Shown: positions 43,720-53,029 of the stretch, one piece after another
Numbering within the stretch: position 1 is the stretch's first letter
How the letters are laid out: each line of letters opens with the position of its first letter
Assembly: GCA_017939755.1 (NCBI GenBank)
Contig: JAGBAJ010000043.1
Location: 1-55,327 of the forward strand
DNA: 55,327 nucleotides
Source: Clostridia bacterium
Lineage (GTDB): Bacteria > Bacillota > Clostridia > TANB77 > CAG-508
Direction: 5' to 3'
Notes under the pieces: generated by a model
Seen by the model: the letters and a program-made list of their open reading frames with translations, nothing else
Databases searched by the model: none
What the model was told of the DNA's origin: nothing
Program-made: the position numbers and the translations under genes

Positions 43720-45039
43720 CTAAAAATACTTTATTTGTTCCCTGAACCCATCAAAATCTTTAAGCTTCCATGTCCAATTCTTATCACTGATAGTCCCCGG
43801 AAGATTTATTCTTGCAGTTTCGTCAAGCCCTAAAACATCTTGGGCCATTATAATTACCATTCTCGCTGTACATTTTTTACAATATTCCATAAATCCAATA
43901 TTGATATTTATATCATTGCACCCATTTTTTCTAAGGAATTCTTTTAACTTTCCTTTATACTCGTCACTCAACGTTTTGTACCATCCGTACAAAGTATTAC
44001 AGTCATGATTTCCTGGAAATGCTAGCATATTTTCAACATCATTGTCGTAGTCATACAATGTGTTTAAATCTATCGAATATTGCATGATTTTTTGCCTCAT
44101 AAAGCCGTAGTGATCTCTTAAAGCTATTGTTTCTGGTCTTATGTCTCCAAGATCCTCAACTATTAGGTCTTCTGGCGTTACTTCTCCGCTTTCGAATAGA
44201 GCATCAAAAAATCCATAACTTACGCCATCTGAATATTCACCTTCAAGCCCAGTTTTACCTATAGGTATCTTAAAAAATGAATCATATCCTCTAAAATAGT
44301 CTACCCTTATTTTATCAAATAATTTTTCTTGATATTTAAATCTATCAACCATATATTCATAGTTGTCTTTCTTTATATTTTCTATATTATATACAGGACT
44401 ATTCCATTTTTGACCTTTACTGTTGAAATAATCTGGCGGAGTTCCAGCTTCAAAAGTAAACTTTCCATCTGCCATTTCAAAGCAATCTGGGTGAAACATC
44501 GTCTCTGCAGAATCAAACACGGGGTACACTGGCATGTCACCAATTATATATACATTTTTAGAATTTGCATATTCTTTCAGTTCCATCCATTGCTTGTATA
44601 AAATATATTGTACAAACAAATAGTAATCTTCTGATTCGCCCTTCTTTAGATTTGCATATTTTGCATATTCCACTAATTTCTTATTTTTTACAAATTGCCT
44701 AAAATCTTCATCTACTTCAAAATTTTCATATGCCTCTTTGTAATATTTATTTTTAAAGTTATCATATAAAGCTCTATCTGTATCAGGGCGAGTTTCCACA
44801 TTTTTTATTAACCCCTGCTCTTTAAGCTTATCAAGTGAAATATAATCCTCTTCTAGTGCATAATAACTAACTGGAGAATATGGAAGTCCATTACATTCAT
44901 TAATTGGAAGAACTTCCCAATATTTAATATTATTCTCACTTAAAATATCGATAAATTCGTAAGCTTCATACCCAAAATCTCCAATTCCATATTTGCTTGG
45001 AAGAGAAAATATTGGAAGCAGAATTCCCTTTTCTTTCAT
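43720..45039 (-). CDS. malQ: 4-alpha-glucanotransferase (GH77)
   Basis: 439 residues. GH77 motifs are LLPIFSLPSKYGIGDFG (start), WEVLPINECNGLPYSPVSYY, IRVDYFRGYDSFFKIP (nucleophile Asp), LIVEDLGDIRPETIALRDHY (acid/base Glu) and FPGNHDCNTLYGW. It transfers alpha-1,4-glucan segments in maltodextrin or glycogen metabolism. It is somewhat shorter than the usual 480-520 residues. The start at 45039 matches the family N-terminus and follows GAGGAATAAGG; the longer frame to 45138 overlaps the DUF84 gene and is rejected. The DUF84 gene ends 4 bases upstream. Confidence 0.93.
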   Translation of the reverse strand: MKEKGILLPIFSLPSKYGIGDFGYEAYEFIDILSENNIKYWEVLPINECNGLPYSPVSYYALEEDYISLDKLKEQGLIKNVETRPDTDRALYDNFKNKYYKEAYENFEVDEDFRQFVKNKKLVEYAKYANLKKGESEDYYLFVQYILYKQWMELKEYANSKNVYIIGDMPVYPVFDSAETMFHPDCFEMADGKFTFEAGTPPDYFNSKGQKWNSPVYNIENIKKDNYEYMVDRFKYQEKLFDKIRVDYFRGYDSFFKIPIGKTGLEGEYSDGVSYGFFDALFESGEVTPEDLIVEDLGDIRPETIALRDHYGFMRQKIMQYSIDLNTLYDYDNDVENMLAFPGNHDCNTLYGWYKTLSDEYKGKLKEFLRKNGCNDININIGFMEYCKKCTARMVIIMAQDVLGLDETARINLPGTISDKNWTWKLKDFDGFREQIKYF

Positions 45040-45043
45040 AACC

Positions 45044-45595
45044 TTATTCCTCTTTCGTACCATGTATCCTTTTAAATTTACTTGAAATTGCACACATAAC
45101 TGAGTCTTTAAACTCATCAGTTCTAGTATAAGCACCATTTGTTAATATGCCATTAGTTCCATAGTTGCTTACTTCATCATCTGTGCTCTTTACAAAACGA
45201 GCCACTATATCAGATAACCTTTGTTTTTGGCTAATGTTGGCTACTATCTCATCTGGGACCTTTACTTTAGAGCTACATCCATAGTAATATTCGTCTAGCT
45301 CCTTATTATATATAACTGTCCATCCACAAATAAATACTCCAAAAGATGTCTTTGTTAATATTCCCTCCATTGCCACATATAAAAATCCATTTGGTTCCTG
45401 ATTAAGAGCATCCTTAATTCTATTATAACATCCTGTTATACCCTCCTCGTCACCAATTGGAGTCTCGGATACACCAGATTCTGTTTCTAATGATTGTGCT
45501 CTAAATTCATCTATATAGTTATTCAAAATACTTATAACTGCATCATTTTTTGCTTTGTTTTTAGAGCAAATAACTATAAGCTTTTTCTCTTTCAT
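45044..45595 (-). CDS. DUF84 (YjjX-type) non-canonical NTP phosphatase
   Basis: 183 residues. VICSKNKAKNDAVISIL at the N-terminus, SGVSETPIGDEEGITGCYNRI and LYVAMEGILTKTSFGVF are the recognisable blocks of the inosine/xanthosine triphosphatase family. It would cleanse ITP/XTP or related damaged nucleotides. One expected substitution is visible: the usual GLEGG is AMEGI. AGGAGGAATAAG precedes the ATG. Its pairing with malQ (4-base gap) is probably regulatory convenience rather than a shared pathway. Confidence 0.85.
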   Translation of the reverse strand: MKEKKLIVICSKNKAKNDAVISILNNYIDEFRAQSLETESGVSETPIGDEEGITGCYNRIKDALNQEPNGFLYVAMEGILTKTSFGVFICGWTVIYNKELDEYYYGCSSKVKVPDEIVANISQKQRLSDIVARFVKSTDDEVSNYGTNGILTNGAYTRTDEFKDSVMCAISSKFKRIHGTKEE

Positions 45596-45641
45596 AAATC
45601 TTATTCCTCCTCTTATTCGTCTTATTTTAATATTTTTATTT

Positions 45642-45670
45642 ATTTTATCAAAATAACATTTTTAATTCAA
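45642..45670 (-). promoter_or_regulatory. SigA-type promoter of the DUF84-malQ unit
   Basis: On the minus strand TTGAAT (45670-45665), 17 bases, TAAAAT (45647-45642). Confidence 0.55.
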
Positions 45671-45708
45671 TTTAAAAAAATAAATTTTATGACATTTTCA
45701 CATAAAGC

Positions 45709-45930
45709 GTTACAATTCACAGCATAATTTCATTTCATATAAGATTATGGATATAGTGTAAATTTATAATATTACGCCCCAACTGCATAAGAGAATTTAC
45801 GTTTTTACTGCGTTATACACTTGTAAAAATTAAATTCTCTAATTTGCTGGTCCCCACCTTAACTTCACATTATAAATTTACACTATATCACTAATCTTTA
45901 TTATTTAATTCTAAAGCTGTGAATTGTAAC
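45709..45930. mobile_element. MITE-like hairpin element, copy 2
   Basis: Non-coding, 222 bases. Perfect 15 bp terminal inverted repeats GTTACAATTCACAGC (45709-45723) and GCTGTGAATTGTAAC (45916-45930). Then 17 nt on each side, and 30 bp inner arms (45741-45770 and 45869-45898, 28 of 30 paired) enclosing 98 bases with an AGAGAATTTA/TTAAATTCTCT stem. The octamer CATAAAGC flanks it perfectly (45701-45708 and 45931-45938). It lies between two outward-facing promoters, 27 bases from the -35 of the deaminase gene. Confidence 0.85.
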
Positions 45931-45957
45931 CATAAAGCCCATTATCTTACCACATAA

Positions 45958-45986
45958 TTGACATTTATTTAACCCCGTGATATTAT
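45958..45986 (+). promoter_or_regulatory. SigA-type promoter of the deaminase gene
   Basis: TTGACA (45958-45963), 17 bases, TATTAT (45981-45986), then AAGGAG and the ATG at 46007. The leader is very short. Confidence 0.8.
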
Positions 45987-46006
45987 TTCGCCAAGGAGAA
46001 TTTAAT

Positions 46007-46498
46007 ATGGAAAGAGTTAGCAAAATTAATTATTATTTAGATATTGCTGAAGTTGTTTCAAAAAGAGGCACCTGTACCAGAAAAAACTATGGTTGCATAA
46101 TCGTTAAACATGATGAAATAATTTCAACAGGTTATACTGGAGCCCCACGTGGCAGAAAAAATTGTATTGACTTAGGTTATTGTGTAAAAAAACAAGTATT
46201 TCCTAACACCAGACATGGCGGATATGATGCTTGTAGAAGTGTCCATGCAGAGCAAAATGCTATGCTAAGTGCCGCTAGAAAAGATATGATAGACTCAAGT
46301 CTCTTCTTAGTTGGTGTTAGATCCGACACAAATGAATATGAAGAAGGAGCTTCTCCTTGTCAAATGTGTAGAAAGCTAATTATTAACTCTGGTATAAAAA
46401 ATGTATTCGTTAGGGTTAATAAATCTGAATATGTTGAAATTCATGTTGAAGATTGGGTAAAAAATGATGATTTACTAAACGGAATTACAACATACTAA
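46007..46498 (+). CDS. dCMP deaminase family protein (ComEB-like)
   Basis: 163 residues. The zinc-binding cytidine/deoxycytidylate deaminase motifs are SVHAEQNAMLSAARKDM (HAE) and PCQMCRKLIINSG (PCxxC). The N-terminal pattern RKNYGCIIVKHDEIISTGYTGAPRG, with the Asn-Gly-Ala-Pro region, fits dCMP deaminase and the late-competence protein ComEB. It would convert dCMP to dUMP for dTTP synthesis. The start at 46007 is set by AAGGAG 7 bases upstream. Confidence 0.9.
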   Translation: MERVSKINYYLDIAEVVSKRGTCTRKNYGCIIVKHDEIISTGYTGAPRGRKNCIDLGYCVKKQVFPNTRHGGYDACRSVHAEQNAMLSAARKDMIDSSLFLVGVRSDTNEYEEGASPCQMCRKLIINSGIKNVFVRVNKSEYVEIHVEDWVKNDDLLNGITTY

Positions 46499-46597
46499 TT
46501 AGTTTAAAATAAAATTTCAAATAACAAACAAGTTTAATAAGGTAACCTAGAATTTATGATTATTTTAAATAACGAAAATTAAAGGAGCATAAATACT

Positions 46598-47377
46598 ATG
46601 TATAATGAATATTTAAAATTTGCAAAAGACATCGCTTATAATGCAGGAAAAATAATGAAAAAATACTTTAAAGAAGACAATGGTGCGAGCTATAAATTTG
46701 ACCAAACTATTGTTACAAAAGCAGATACGGAGATTAATTCATATTTAATTGAAAAAGTAAAAGAAAGATATCCAAATCATTGTGTTGATGGCGAAGAAGA
46801 GCAATTTGGTAAAAGTAACTACGTTTGGGTATGTGACCCAGTTGATGGCACAGCAATGTATGCAAGGCATATTCCTGTTGCAGTATTCTCTCTTGCTCTT
46901 GTTATTGATGGAGTACCAGAAGTTGGTGTTGTATATGATCCATTTACTGATTCTTTGTATGCTGCTGCTAAAGGCACTGGTGCATATATGAATGAAAAGG
47001 AAATTAAGGTTAATTCTCTACCTTTGGAGGACATGAGAAGTGTATCGCATTATGATATGTGGCCGGAAGCTGAATATAATGTATTTGATTTAATAAAAGA
47101 ATTAGGCAAAAAAACATATTTTATTGGAATCGGAAGTATTATTCATGCATGCATGTGTGTTGCCACTGGCGATTTTAGTTTAGCAATTTTTCCTGGAACA
47201 AAGCATAAGAATTGCGATATAGCAGCCGCAAAAGTCATTGTAGAAGAAGCTGGCGGAAAAGTTACCAATTTATTTGGAGATGAACAGAGATACGACTCTG
47301 ATATAACTGGTGCTGTTATTAGTAATGGTCTAGTTCATGAAGAAGTTATTAAAGCTGTAAAAAAATTCGTAAACTAA
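46598..47377 (+). CDS. Inositol monophosphatase family protein
   Basis: 259 residues. The metal-binding motifs of the superfamily are GEEEQFG (Glu), WVCDPVDGTAMYARHIP (DPxDGT) and NCDIAAAKVIVEEAGGKVT (second WD-like motif with N in place of W). It dephosphorylates inositol-1-phosphate, histidinol-phosphate, PAP or a sugar phosphate; the substrate cannot be settled. AAAGGAGC precedes the ATG, 100 bases after the deaminase gene. Confidence 0.92.
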   Translation: MYNEYLKFAKDIAYNAGKIMKKYFKEDNGASYKFDQTIVTKADTEINSYLIEKVKERYPNHCVDGEEEQFGKSNYVWVCDPVDGTAMYARHIPVAVFSLALVIDGVPEVGVVYDPFTDSLYAAAKGTGAYMNEKEIKVNSLPLEDMRSVSHYDMWPEAEYNVFDLIKELGKKTYFIGIGSIIHACMCVATGDFSLAIFPGTKHKNCDIAAAKVIVEEAGGKVTNLFGDEQRYDSDITGAVISNGLVHEEVIKAVKKFVN

Positions 47378-47418
47378 TATTATATATCATTAAATTCAAC
47401 ATTCATACTAAATTCATA

Positions 47419-47462
47419 AACGAAAAAACTGGCTCCCTACAGAACCAGTTTTTTTCGTTTTT
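47419..47462. terminator. Terminator between convergent genes
   Basis: AAACGAAAAAACTGG and CCAGTTTTTTTCGTTT form a long stem around CTCCCTACAGAA, 41 bases past the phosphatase stop and before the convergent unknown gene. Confidence 0.85.
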
Positions 47463-47508
47463 ACTACGTTAATGTTAATTAAAAGAATCCCCCTATCTGA
47501 TACAGCTT

Positions 47509-48285
47509 TTATTCTTTCATACACATACCATATGGCTCGTTATATTTGTTTACAATTGTATTAACAATTTCATTTTCTTTAAAATCTGCCTCCACAATCG
47601 TAAATCCCACTGGTACTTTCTCATAAATAGTGACAAACTTCATTTTGCCATCGAGCAAACCCATGAATTCCTCAAATTTTTCTTTTTCACCTTTCTCCTT
47701 ACCGCAGCTTCTATCATATTTAAATGATTTCCAGAAGTCATTAAATAGTTGTAATTTAAATCCTCTTGAGCACAATTCATCCCACTCTGTGTTAATACGA
47801 TGGACGACTCTCCATAAGTTTTCATAGTTCTGAAAGATCATTCCATCACGACAATTTTCGTAATCTTTATAATCTTCAGCAGAACAATGTATGCCAACTT
47901 CATTCTTATGCAAGATTTCTCTTATGCAGCTGACTTTTTGAAAAAACGTCGGATTAACATATGATGATATTGTACAAGTATATTCAAATAATAACTCTAA
48001 CTCCTTGAAGAGCTTCCTGAAAGACTTGACATCGTTAGCGTTAAGTTTATCGTAACTACGAGTGTTTCTTGAAAGATAGTACGCAGCTTCAGCAAGCTTC
48101 TCGAATTCAAAATTCAGAGCTCTGTTATCGATTTTAACATCAATCAACTTCTTAAAAAAGCTTTTAAGCATGGGTTTAATCTCCCCTGCACAAGGGCCAC
48201 CTGAGTTTGTCCCTCTAATTGCATCTTTCAAATAATCTCTCATCCGAGAGACGTATGGATTCGATTCCTTCTTTTTTCCAAACAT
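47509..48285 (-). CDS. Hypothetical helical protein
   Basis: 258 residues, not recognised. It has a Lys-rich N-terminus (MFGKKKESNPYVSRMRDYLK), a conserved-looking GGPCAGEIKPMLKSFFKKLI, helical middle with NDVKSFRKLFKELELLFEY, and six scattered cysteines. No signal or membrane segment. The codon usage looks less AT-rich than in surrounding genes, so recent acquisition is possible (impression by eye). AAGGAGG precedes the ATG at 48285; about 190 bases of featureless AT-rich DNA lie upstream. Confidence 0.7.
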   Translation of the reverse strand: MFGKKKESNPYVSRMRDYLKDAIRGTNSGGPCAGEIKPMLKSFFKKLIDVKIDNRALNFEFEKLAEAAYYLSRNTRSYDKLNANDVKSFRKLFKELELLFEYTCTISSYVNPTFFQKVSCIREILHKNEVGIHCSAEDYKDYENCRDGMIFQNYENLWRVVHRINTEWDELCSRGFKLQLFNDFWKSFKYDRSCGKEKGEKEKFEEFMGLLDGKMKFVTIYEKVPVGFTIVEADFKENEIVNTIVNKYNEPYGMCMKE

Positions 48286-48462
48286 AGTAATAATTCCTCC
48301 TTCTTTTGCTGTTGTTTGTTTATACGAATGAAACTCTGAAAAGCTCGAGGAGAATCCCCTCTCACAAATCAGTGCTAAGGTGATTGATACAGCATGATAT
48401 CCATATCATATTAATTTTATTACAAATTTACATAATTTTCAAGTTAATGAAGTAATTATTTC

Positions 48463-48651
48463 TATTTAGCAATTGAATTAACTAATGAAGATATTATTAG
48501 ATATATGCATGAACATCAAGATGAAGAATTCAAAAAACTTAATTTAGACTTTAAAAGAATTGGTTTATCCAGAAAAATAGCAAGGATAGAAACAAATAGC
48601 AATGAAATGTGGTTGCTAAATCAAAAAAATTATACTATAATTAAAATAGAT

Positions 48652-48666
<15 letters not shown>
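48463..48666 (+). pseudogene. ORF fragment running into tRNA-Gly
   Basis: An open frame of about 67 codons with no proper start upstream (a stop bounds it) and one internal ATG giving MHEHQDEEFKKLNLDFKRIG and onward. It ends IKIDAGII with its stop codon inside the tRNA-Gly gene. It looks like the 3' remnant of a gene truncated next to a tRNA; no family recognised. The rest of 48286-48868 shows nothing else beyond the tRNA and a hairpin. Confidence 0.35.
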
Positions 48667-48726
<60 letters not shown>

Positions 48727-48775
48727 TTGAAGGCAACTTACGGACTAATTAAAGTTCGTAAATAGAAGGAAAAAA

Positions 48776-48849
48776 TGGACTATACTAACTTTCTTTTGTT
48801 CCTAGGTATTAACTGCTCTATCTGTCATTGAATAAAATTATTATAGTCC
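48776..48849 (-). terminator. Imperfect inverted repeat upstream of the ABC pair's end
   Basis: GGACTATA and TATAGTCC (about 48777-48784 and 48841-48848) could close a long imperfect stem 20 bases past the ABC gene stop at 48869. Weak as a terminator. Confidence 0.35.
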
Positions 48850-48868
48850 TATTCTCTTCTATATTGTA

Positions 48869-50479
48869 TTAAAGTGAAAATATTCTGTCTGCATCCTTTA
48901 TTGTCTTTGTTTTATGTGCTATTACAAATGATGTTGAATCTTTTACAAGCTCTGTAAATGCGGTACTTATTTTCTGCTCTGTTACAGCATCTATATTGCT
49001 TGTCGCCTCATCTAATATTAAAATAGGTGGTTTGGACAACATTATTCTTGCTATATTTATTAGTTGTACCTCCCCTACCGATAATACATTCTCTCCTTCT
49101 ACATAAGTATCATAACCTTGTGGAAGCCTTTCTATAAAATCATGGGCTCTTGCCATTTTTGCAGCATTTACTATTTCTTCCATACTTGCATTTTGTTTTC
49201 CATATGCAATGTTTTCTCTTATTGTTCCATTAAATAATTTTGTGTCTTGTAGTACTATCCCAATATTGCGTCTAAGCTGATTTTTACCGATGTTTCGGAT
49301 GTTTACCCCATCTATTAAAATTTCTCCACTATCTATTTCATAAAATCGTAATAATAAATTTGCTATAGTAGTTTTACCTGCGCCCGTTTTACCAACAATT
49401 GCTACATGCTCTTTTGGATTTACAACAAAGTTAAAATTTTGAAATACCTTTTTCTTTCCATTATACGAAAAAGATACATCTTTAAATTCTATTTTCCCTT
49501 TAAAATCTACTAGTTGATTTTCACCTGATAAGTCCTCTTCGTTTTCATTTAAAAATTTAAATATTCTCTTACCTGATGCCCCTGCAGTTTGTAGCTCTGA
49601 TATAACTGATGTTATTTCATTAAATGGCCTAGTAAATACATTTGTATACACTAAAAAGGTTGTTAAATTTCCCAAACTTAATCCATTATCTGATTTTATT
49701 AGGCTAAGCCCAAATATCGCAACAGCTATATACGCTATATTTGTAATTAATCTAGTTGACGGATTTGTAAGCGAAGAATAAAACTGAGCTTTTATTCCAA
49801 CGCTCCTTAATTGTGTATTTTTCTCTTTAAATCTTTTTAGAGATTCCGCTTCGTCATTGAAATTTTTTATTGTTTTTATGCCAGAAATTTGCTCTTCTGT
49901 ATATCCATTTAGCTCTGATACTAAATTTGCTCTTTCTTTAAATAATTTGCTTGTGTTTGTTCCAACATATCTAGAAACAATGTACATAATTGGTGCCACA
50001 CCAATTAAAACAAAAGCCATTTTAACATTTATAGTTAACATGATAACAACAGAAATAATAATCGTAATAATTCCGCCTGTAATCTTAGATATAGCTTGAA
50101 TCAATCCTGTTGAAACATTTTCAACATCAATCGTGAAATTATTTATGGTATCACCAAACCTAACCTTATCTAAATAAGCTACTGATAAACAATTAATCTT
50201 TTTATACAAGTCTAATCTTATATTGTAGGAAATTTTACTTGCGAAACTTATTAAATAATGATTTAACAAAAGATTAGATACGAATAAAATAATATATATT
50301 ACTACTAATATGCCAATTTCTGAAACTACACTTTTGTTATATATTGGGATAACCTTTTCCACAATATTACCTATATATACTGGTGCAACTATTGTTGCTA
50401 TGCTACTTATAATGGAAAATACACAGATCAAAATAAATTGTATTTTTACTTTTTTTAAATAATAATTTAAATTTTTCAT
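48869..50479 (-). CDS. ABC exporter half with degenerate signature
   Basis: 536 residues: six membrane helices, then an ATPase with GKTGAGKTT (Walker A), LSVGEVQLINIARIM (signature LSVGE instead of LSGGQ), LILDEATS (intact Walker B Glu) and VIAHKTKTI (His retained). This is the complement of the partner at 50562, whose signature is canonical but whose catalytic residues are lost, so the two form a heterodimeric exporter with one active site. The C-terminus stops right after DADRIFSL and is about 25 residues shorter than usual. GAGAGGAAC precedes the ATG. Confidence 0.9.
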   Translation of the reverse strand: MKNLNYYLKKVKIQFILICVFSIISSIATIVAPVYIGNIVEKVIPIYNKSVVSEIGILVVIYIILFVSNLLLNHYLISFASKISYNIRLDLYKKINCLSVAYLDKVRFGDTINNFTIDVENVSTGLIQAISKITGGIITIIISVVIMLTINVKMAFVLIGVAPIMYIVSRYVGTNTSKLFKERANLVSELNGYTEEQISGIKTIKNFNDEAESLKRFKEKNTQLRSVGIKAQFYSSLTNPSTRLITNIAYIAVAIFGLSLIKSDNGLSLGNLTTFLVYTNVFTRPFNEITSVISELQTAGASGKRIFKFLNENEEDLSGENQLVDFKGKIEFKDVSFSYNGKKKVFQNFNFVVNPKEHVAIVGKTGAGKTTIANLLLRFYEIDSGEILIDGVNIRNIGKNQLRRNIGIVLQDTKLFNGTIRENIAYGKQNASMEEIVNAAKMARAHDFIERLPQGYDTYVEGENVLSVGEVQLINIARIMLSKPPILILDEATSNIDAVTEQKISTAFTELVKDSTSFVIAHKTKTIKDADRIFSL

Positions 50480-50561
50480 ATCAGTTCCTCTCAGTTTTAA
50501 TTTAGCTTTAGTCTATAAATTTGCTCATTATAACTTTCAAATTTATCTTTTGTTCTAAATC

Positions 50562-52337
50562 TCATTTTGTGGTATTCTGAACCTCATCAATTTTTCTATA
50601 CAAATTAGATTTCATCATTAACTCTTCATGGTTTCCTATGCATTGGACGTTTCCATTATTCATAAGAATTATTCTATCGCAATTTGAAATGGTTGAAATT
50701 TTTTGCGCTGCAATTATAAGAGTTATATTATTACTTTTAACGTATTTCCAAATATTACTTAACACATCTTGCTCTGTCTCATTATCTAACGCATTTGTAG
50801 TATCATCTAATAATAAAATTTGTGCATTTCCAATAAAACCTCTTGCTAATGAAATTCTTTGTTTTTGTCCTCCTGAAAAATTATTTCCGTTATTTTCAAT
50901 CTTTGTATTAATTCCTTCTTCAAGTTTCTCCACAAATTCATATGCTCCAGAAATTTTTAGTGCATTTATTACCTCTGCTATTGGTGCTTTTCGCCCCATT
51001 TTTACATTATCTGCTATTGATTGTGTATAGAAATTAGCTTTTTGTTCCACCAATACAACTTGATTTTTTATACTTTTCTGAGAGCTATATTTTATATTTG
51101 TTCCATTGATAAATATGTCTCCTGAAGTAGGATTATAGCTTTTATTTATAAGCTGTAAAATAGTTGACTTTCCTGAACCAGTTAGTCCTATTATTCCTAT
51201 TGTCTCTCCCTTTTTTATTTCAAAGTTTATATCATTACAAAACACATTTTTTGCGTCATATCCGAAACATACATTGTTAAATTTAATTGCTACATCGTCA
51301 TCTATTGGGTAGCTCTTGCCCTGATGATTTTTAGTATCATTAAATATATCTCTAGTATTGCTTTCTTTCGGGTTATCCTTAAAATTATCTTGATTTGAAC
51401 TTTCATCTACCTTAATATCTAGTATTTCCCTTACTCTTTTAGCAGATACAAACGCCTTTGTGTATATTGCTACTAAATTTGATAAAATAACTATTGCGAG
51501 AATCATTTGGGAAATATAATTAATTATCGCAATTAAATCACCTTTTGATATTCCAATTGAAATTGTCCAGATGCCAGTATAATACAATATAACCGCTATT
51601 GTTAAATCTAAAATTACTATTGAAACTGGGTTTAATAAATTAGAAAATGCATTTGCTTTTTTATCATACCTATATTTTTCTTCATTAATTTTATTAAAGT
51701 TTTTGTATTCAATATCTTCATTACAAAAACTTCTAATTACCTTAATATTCATTAAGCTTTCTTTTATTTTTTTAGATATCTTATCAAGAGCAATATTTGA
51801 CTTCTTTTGATAATTTGACGCAATTTTTACTATTATAAAAATTGCAAATGCTAATATACAAACTACTCCAATTAATATTTCTGCAATATTTATATTTAAT
51901 ATAGCTACCATCACAAGAGATCCTATAAAAATAAATGGTACTCTAATTACAAGTCTTATAAACATTGCAACTGCTATCTCTAAGTTATTTATATCGGTCG
52001 TAATACGATTAACCATAGCTGATGAGCCGTACTTATCTATATCTTTATTTTTCAATTTTAATATGTGTTCGTATACTTTATTCCTGTATTCAGTTCCAAA
52101 TCCTTGAGATGTTTTTGCAGCAATATATTGTGCACATACTGCACAAATATATCCAATTACAATTAAAGCAAACATTATTAGTGCGTATTTTACGATTTCG
52201 CCCTGTGTTAGCACTTCTATTTTATTAATCATTCCAGCTATAATAAATGGAAGAGCTACTTCAATTATTGCTTCTATTAATTTTACAAAGGGTCCAAAAA
52301 ATAGTTCCTTTTTATACTTTTTTAAACAACTAAACAA
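50562..52337 (-). CDS. ABC exporter half with lost catalytic residues
   Basis: 591 residues from a TTG start. Six membrane helices precede an ATPase with GLTGSGKST (Walker A), FSGGQKQRISLARGF (canonical signature), LLLDDTTNALD (Asp replaces the catalytic Glu) and IIAAQKIST (Gln replaces the H-loop His). An acidic/Asn-rich linker of about 35 residues (DESSNQDNFKDNPKESNT) joins the two parts. The TTG at 52337 is chosen because AAAGGAGAG lies just upstream and the resulting N-terminus MFSCLKKYKKELFFGP fits the family; the longer frame would overlap the upstream gene. Confidence 0.9.
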   Translation of the reverse strand: MFSCLKKYKKELFFGPFVKLIEAIIEVALPFIIAGMINKIEVLTQGEIVKYALIMFALIVIGYICAVCAQYIAAKTSQGFGTEYRNKVYEHILKLKNKDIDKYGSSAMVNRITTDINNLEIAVAMFIRLVIRVPFIFIGSLVMVAILNINIAEILIGVVCILAFAIFIIVKIASNYQKKSNIALDKISKKIKESLMNIKVIRSFCNEDIEYKNFNKINEEKYRYDKKANAFSNLLNPVSIVILDLTIAVILYYTGIWTISIGISKGDLIAIINYISQMILAIVILSNLVAIYTKAFVSAKRVREILDIKVDESSNQDNFKDNPKESNTRDIFNDTKNHQGKSYPIDDDVAIKFNNVCFGYDAKNVFCNDINFEIKKGETIGIIGLTGSGKSTILQLINKSYNPTSGDIFINGTNIKYSSQKSIKNQVVLVEQKANFYTQSIADNVKMGRKAPIAEVINALKISGAYEFVEKLEEGINTKIENNGNNFSGGQKQRISLARGFIGNAQILLLDDTTNALDNETEQDVLSNIWKYVKSNNITLIIAAQKISTISNCDRIILMNNGNVQCIGNHEELMMKSNLYRKIDEVQNTTK

Positions 52338-52374
52338 ATTAAATCTCTCCTTTAGCTTTAGTATAAACCTGTGT

Positions 52375-52956
52375 TTACAATATTGTGTCAATTCCTTGAT
52401 CAACCTCAGTAATAATTATGCTAGCTCCCATTACACATAAACCTACATCTCCATGTGCCCCTATTGTATAATTCACCTTAACTGAATTTCCTTGAATTTC
52501 TGCATCGGTTTTCTCCACAAACTCACTACTACTTGCCAACGTTACGTATACTAATGCTATGGATTTATCTTTAAAGTACTCGTCATCATATTTTTCTAGA
52601 CAGCTGTTTAATGTATCCACACTATGCTTACTTTGGTATCCATCCTCGTTATACTTTCCACCAGTTACAAATTTATTTTTATACTCCTCTAGCTCTTGGC
52701 GGCTAGAAATAATAATTTTCGCGTCTGAAGCATCTATATCATTAACATATGTAAATGGACCTGTATAACAATCATATGATTTTTTTGGCTGTTTTTTGAC
52801 TATATTTCCGTATGGTCCACCAATCGGACCATCAATCATAAACATTTTGGAGTCTTCCTCACTTCTAGCATTTCTACTTTTAATAAAGGCTCTAGTTCCT
52901 ATTACACCCATTATTATAACAACTACTACAATAAAACATACAATTAATTTCTTCAT
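52375..52956 (-). CDS. Membrane-anchored PrcB-like protein of unknown function
   Basis: 193 residues. An N-terminal helix (LIVCFIVVVVIIMGVIGT) anchors an extracellular domain of about 140 residues. The pattern ISSRQELEEYKNKF, YDDEYFKDKSIALVYVTLAS and the final hydrophobic strand IIITEVDQG resembles the small beta domains of PrcB-like proteins, but the diagnostic PTGGY motif is absent. The start at 52956 is preferred: GGGAG lies 6 bases upstream. Upstream of and codirectional with the ABC pair (37-base gap), so it may be a partner or immunity-type factor (inference). Confidence 0.65.
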   Translation of the reverse strand: MKKLIVCFIVVVVIIMGVIGTRAFIKSRNARSEEDSKMFMIDGPIGGPYGNIVKKQPKKSYDCYTGPFTYVNDIDASDAKIIISSRQELEEYKNKFVTGGKYNEDGYQSKHSVDTLNSCLEKYDDEYFKDKSIALVYVTLASSSEFVEKTDAEIQGNSVKVNYTIGAHGDVGLCVMGASIIITEVDQGIDTIL

Positions 52957-53029
52957 ATACATCTCCCTCTTTTCTATATACTATTTAGATGCATGTACAT
53001 ATACTTTTTGTTTGGAATATTATAATAAT

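Noticed and set aside
43720..45138. Longer malQ reading from 45138
   Set aside because: It would overlap the DUF84 gene by about 95 bases, and family homology begins at the ATG at 45039 with a good ribosome site.
52337..52403. Longer start for the ABC gene at 50562
   Set aside because: The extension overlaps the upstream anchored-protein gene and runs through the ribosome site serving the TTG at 52337.
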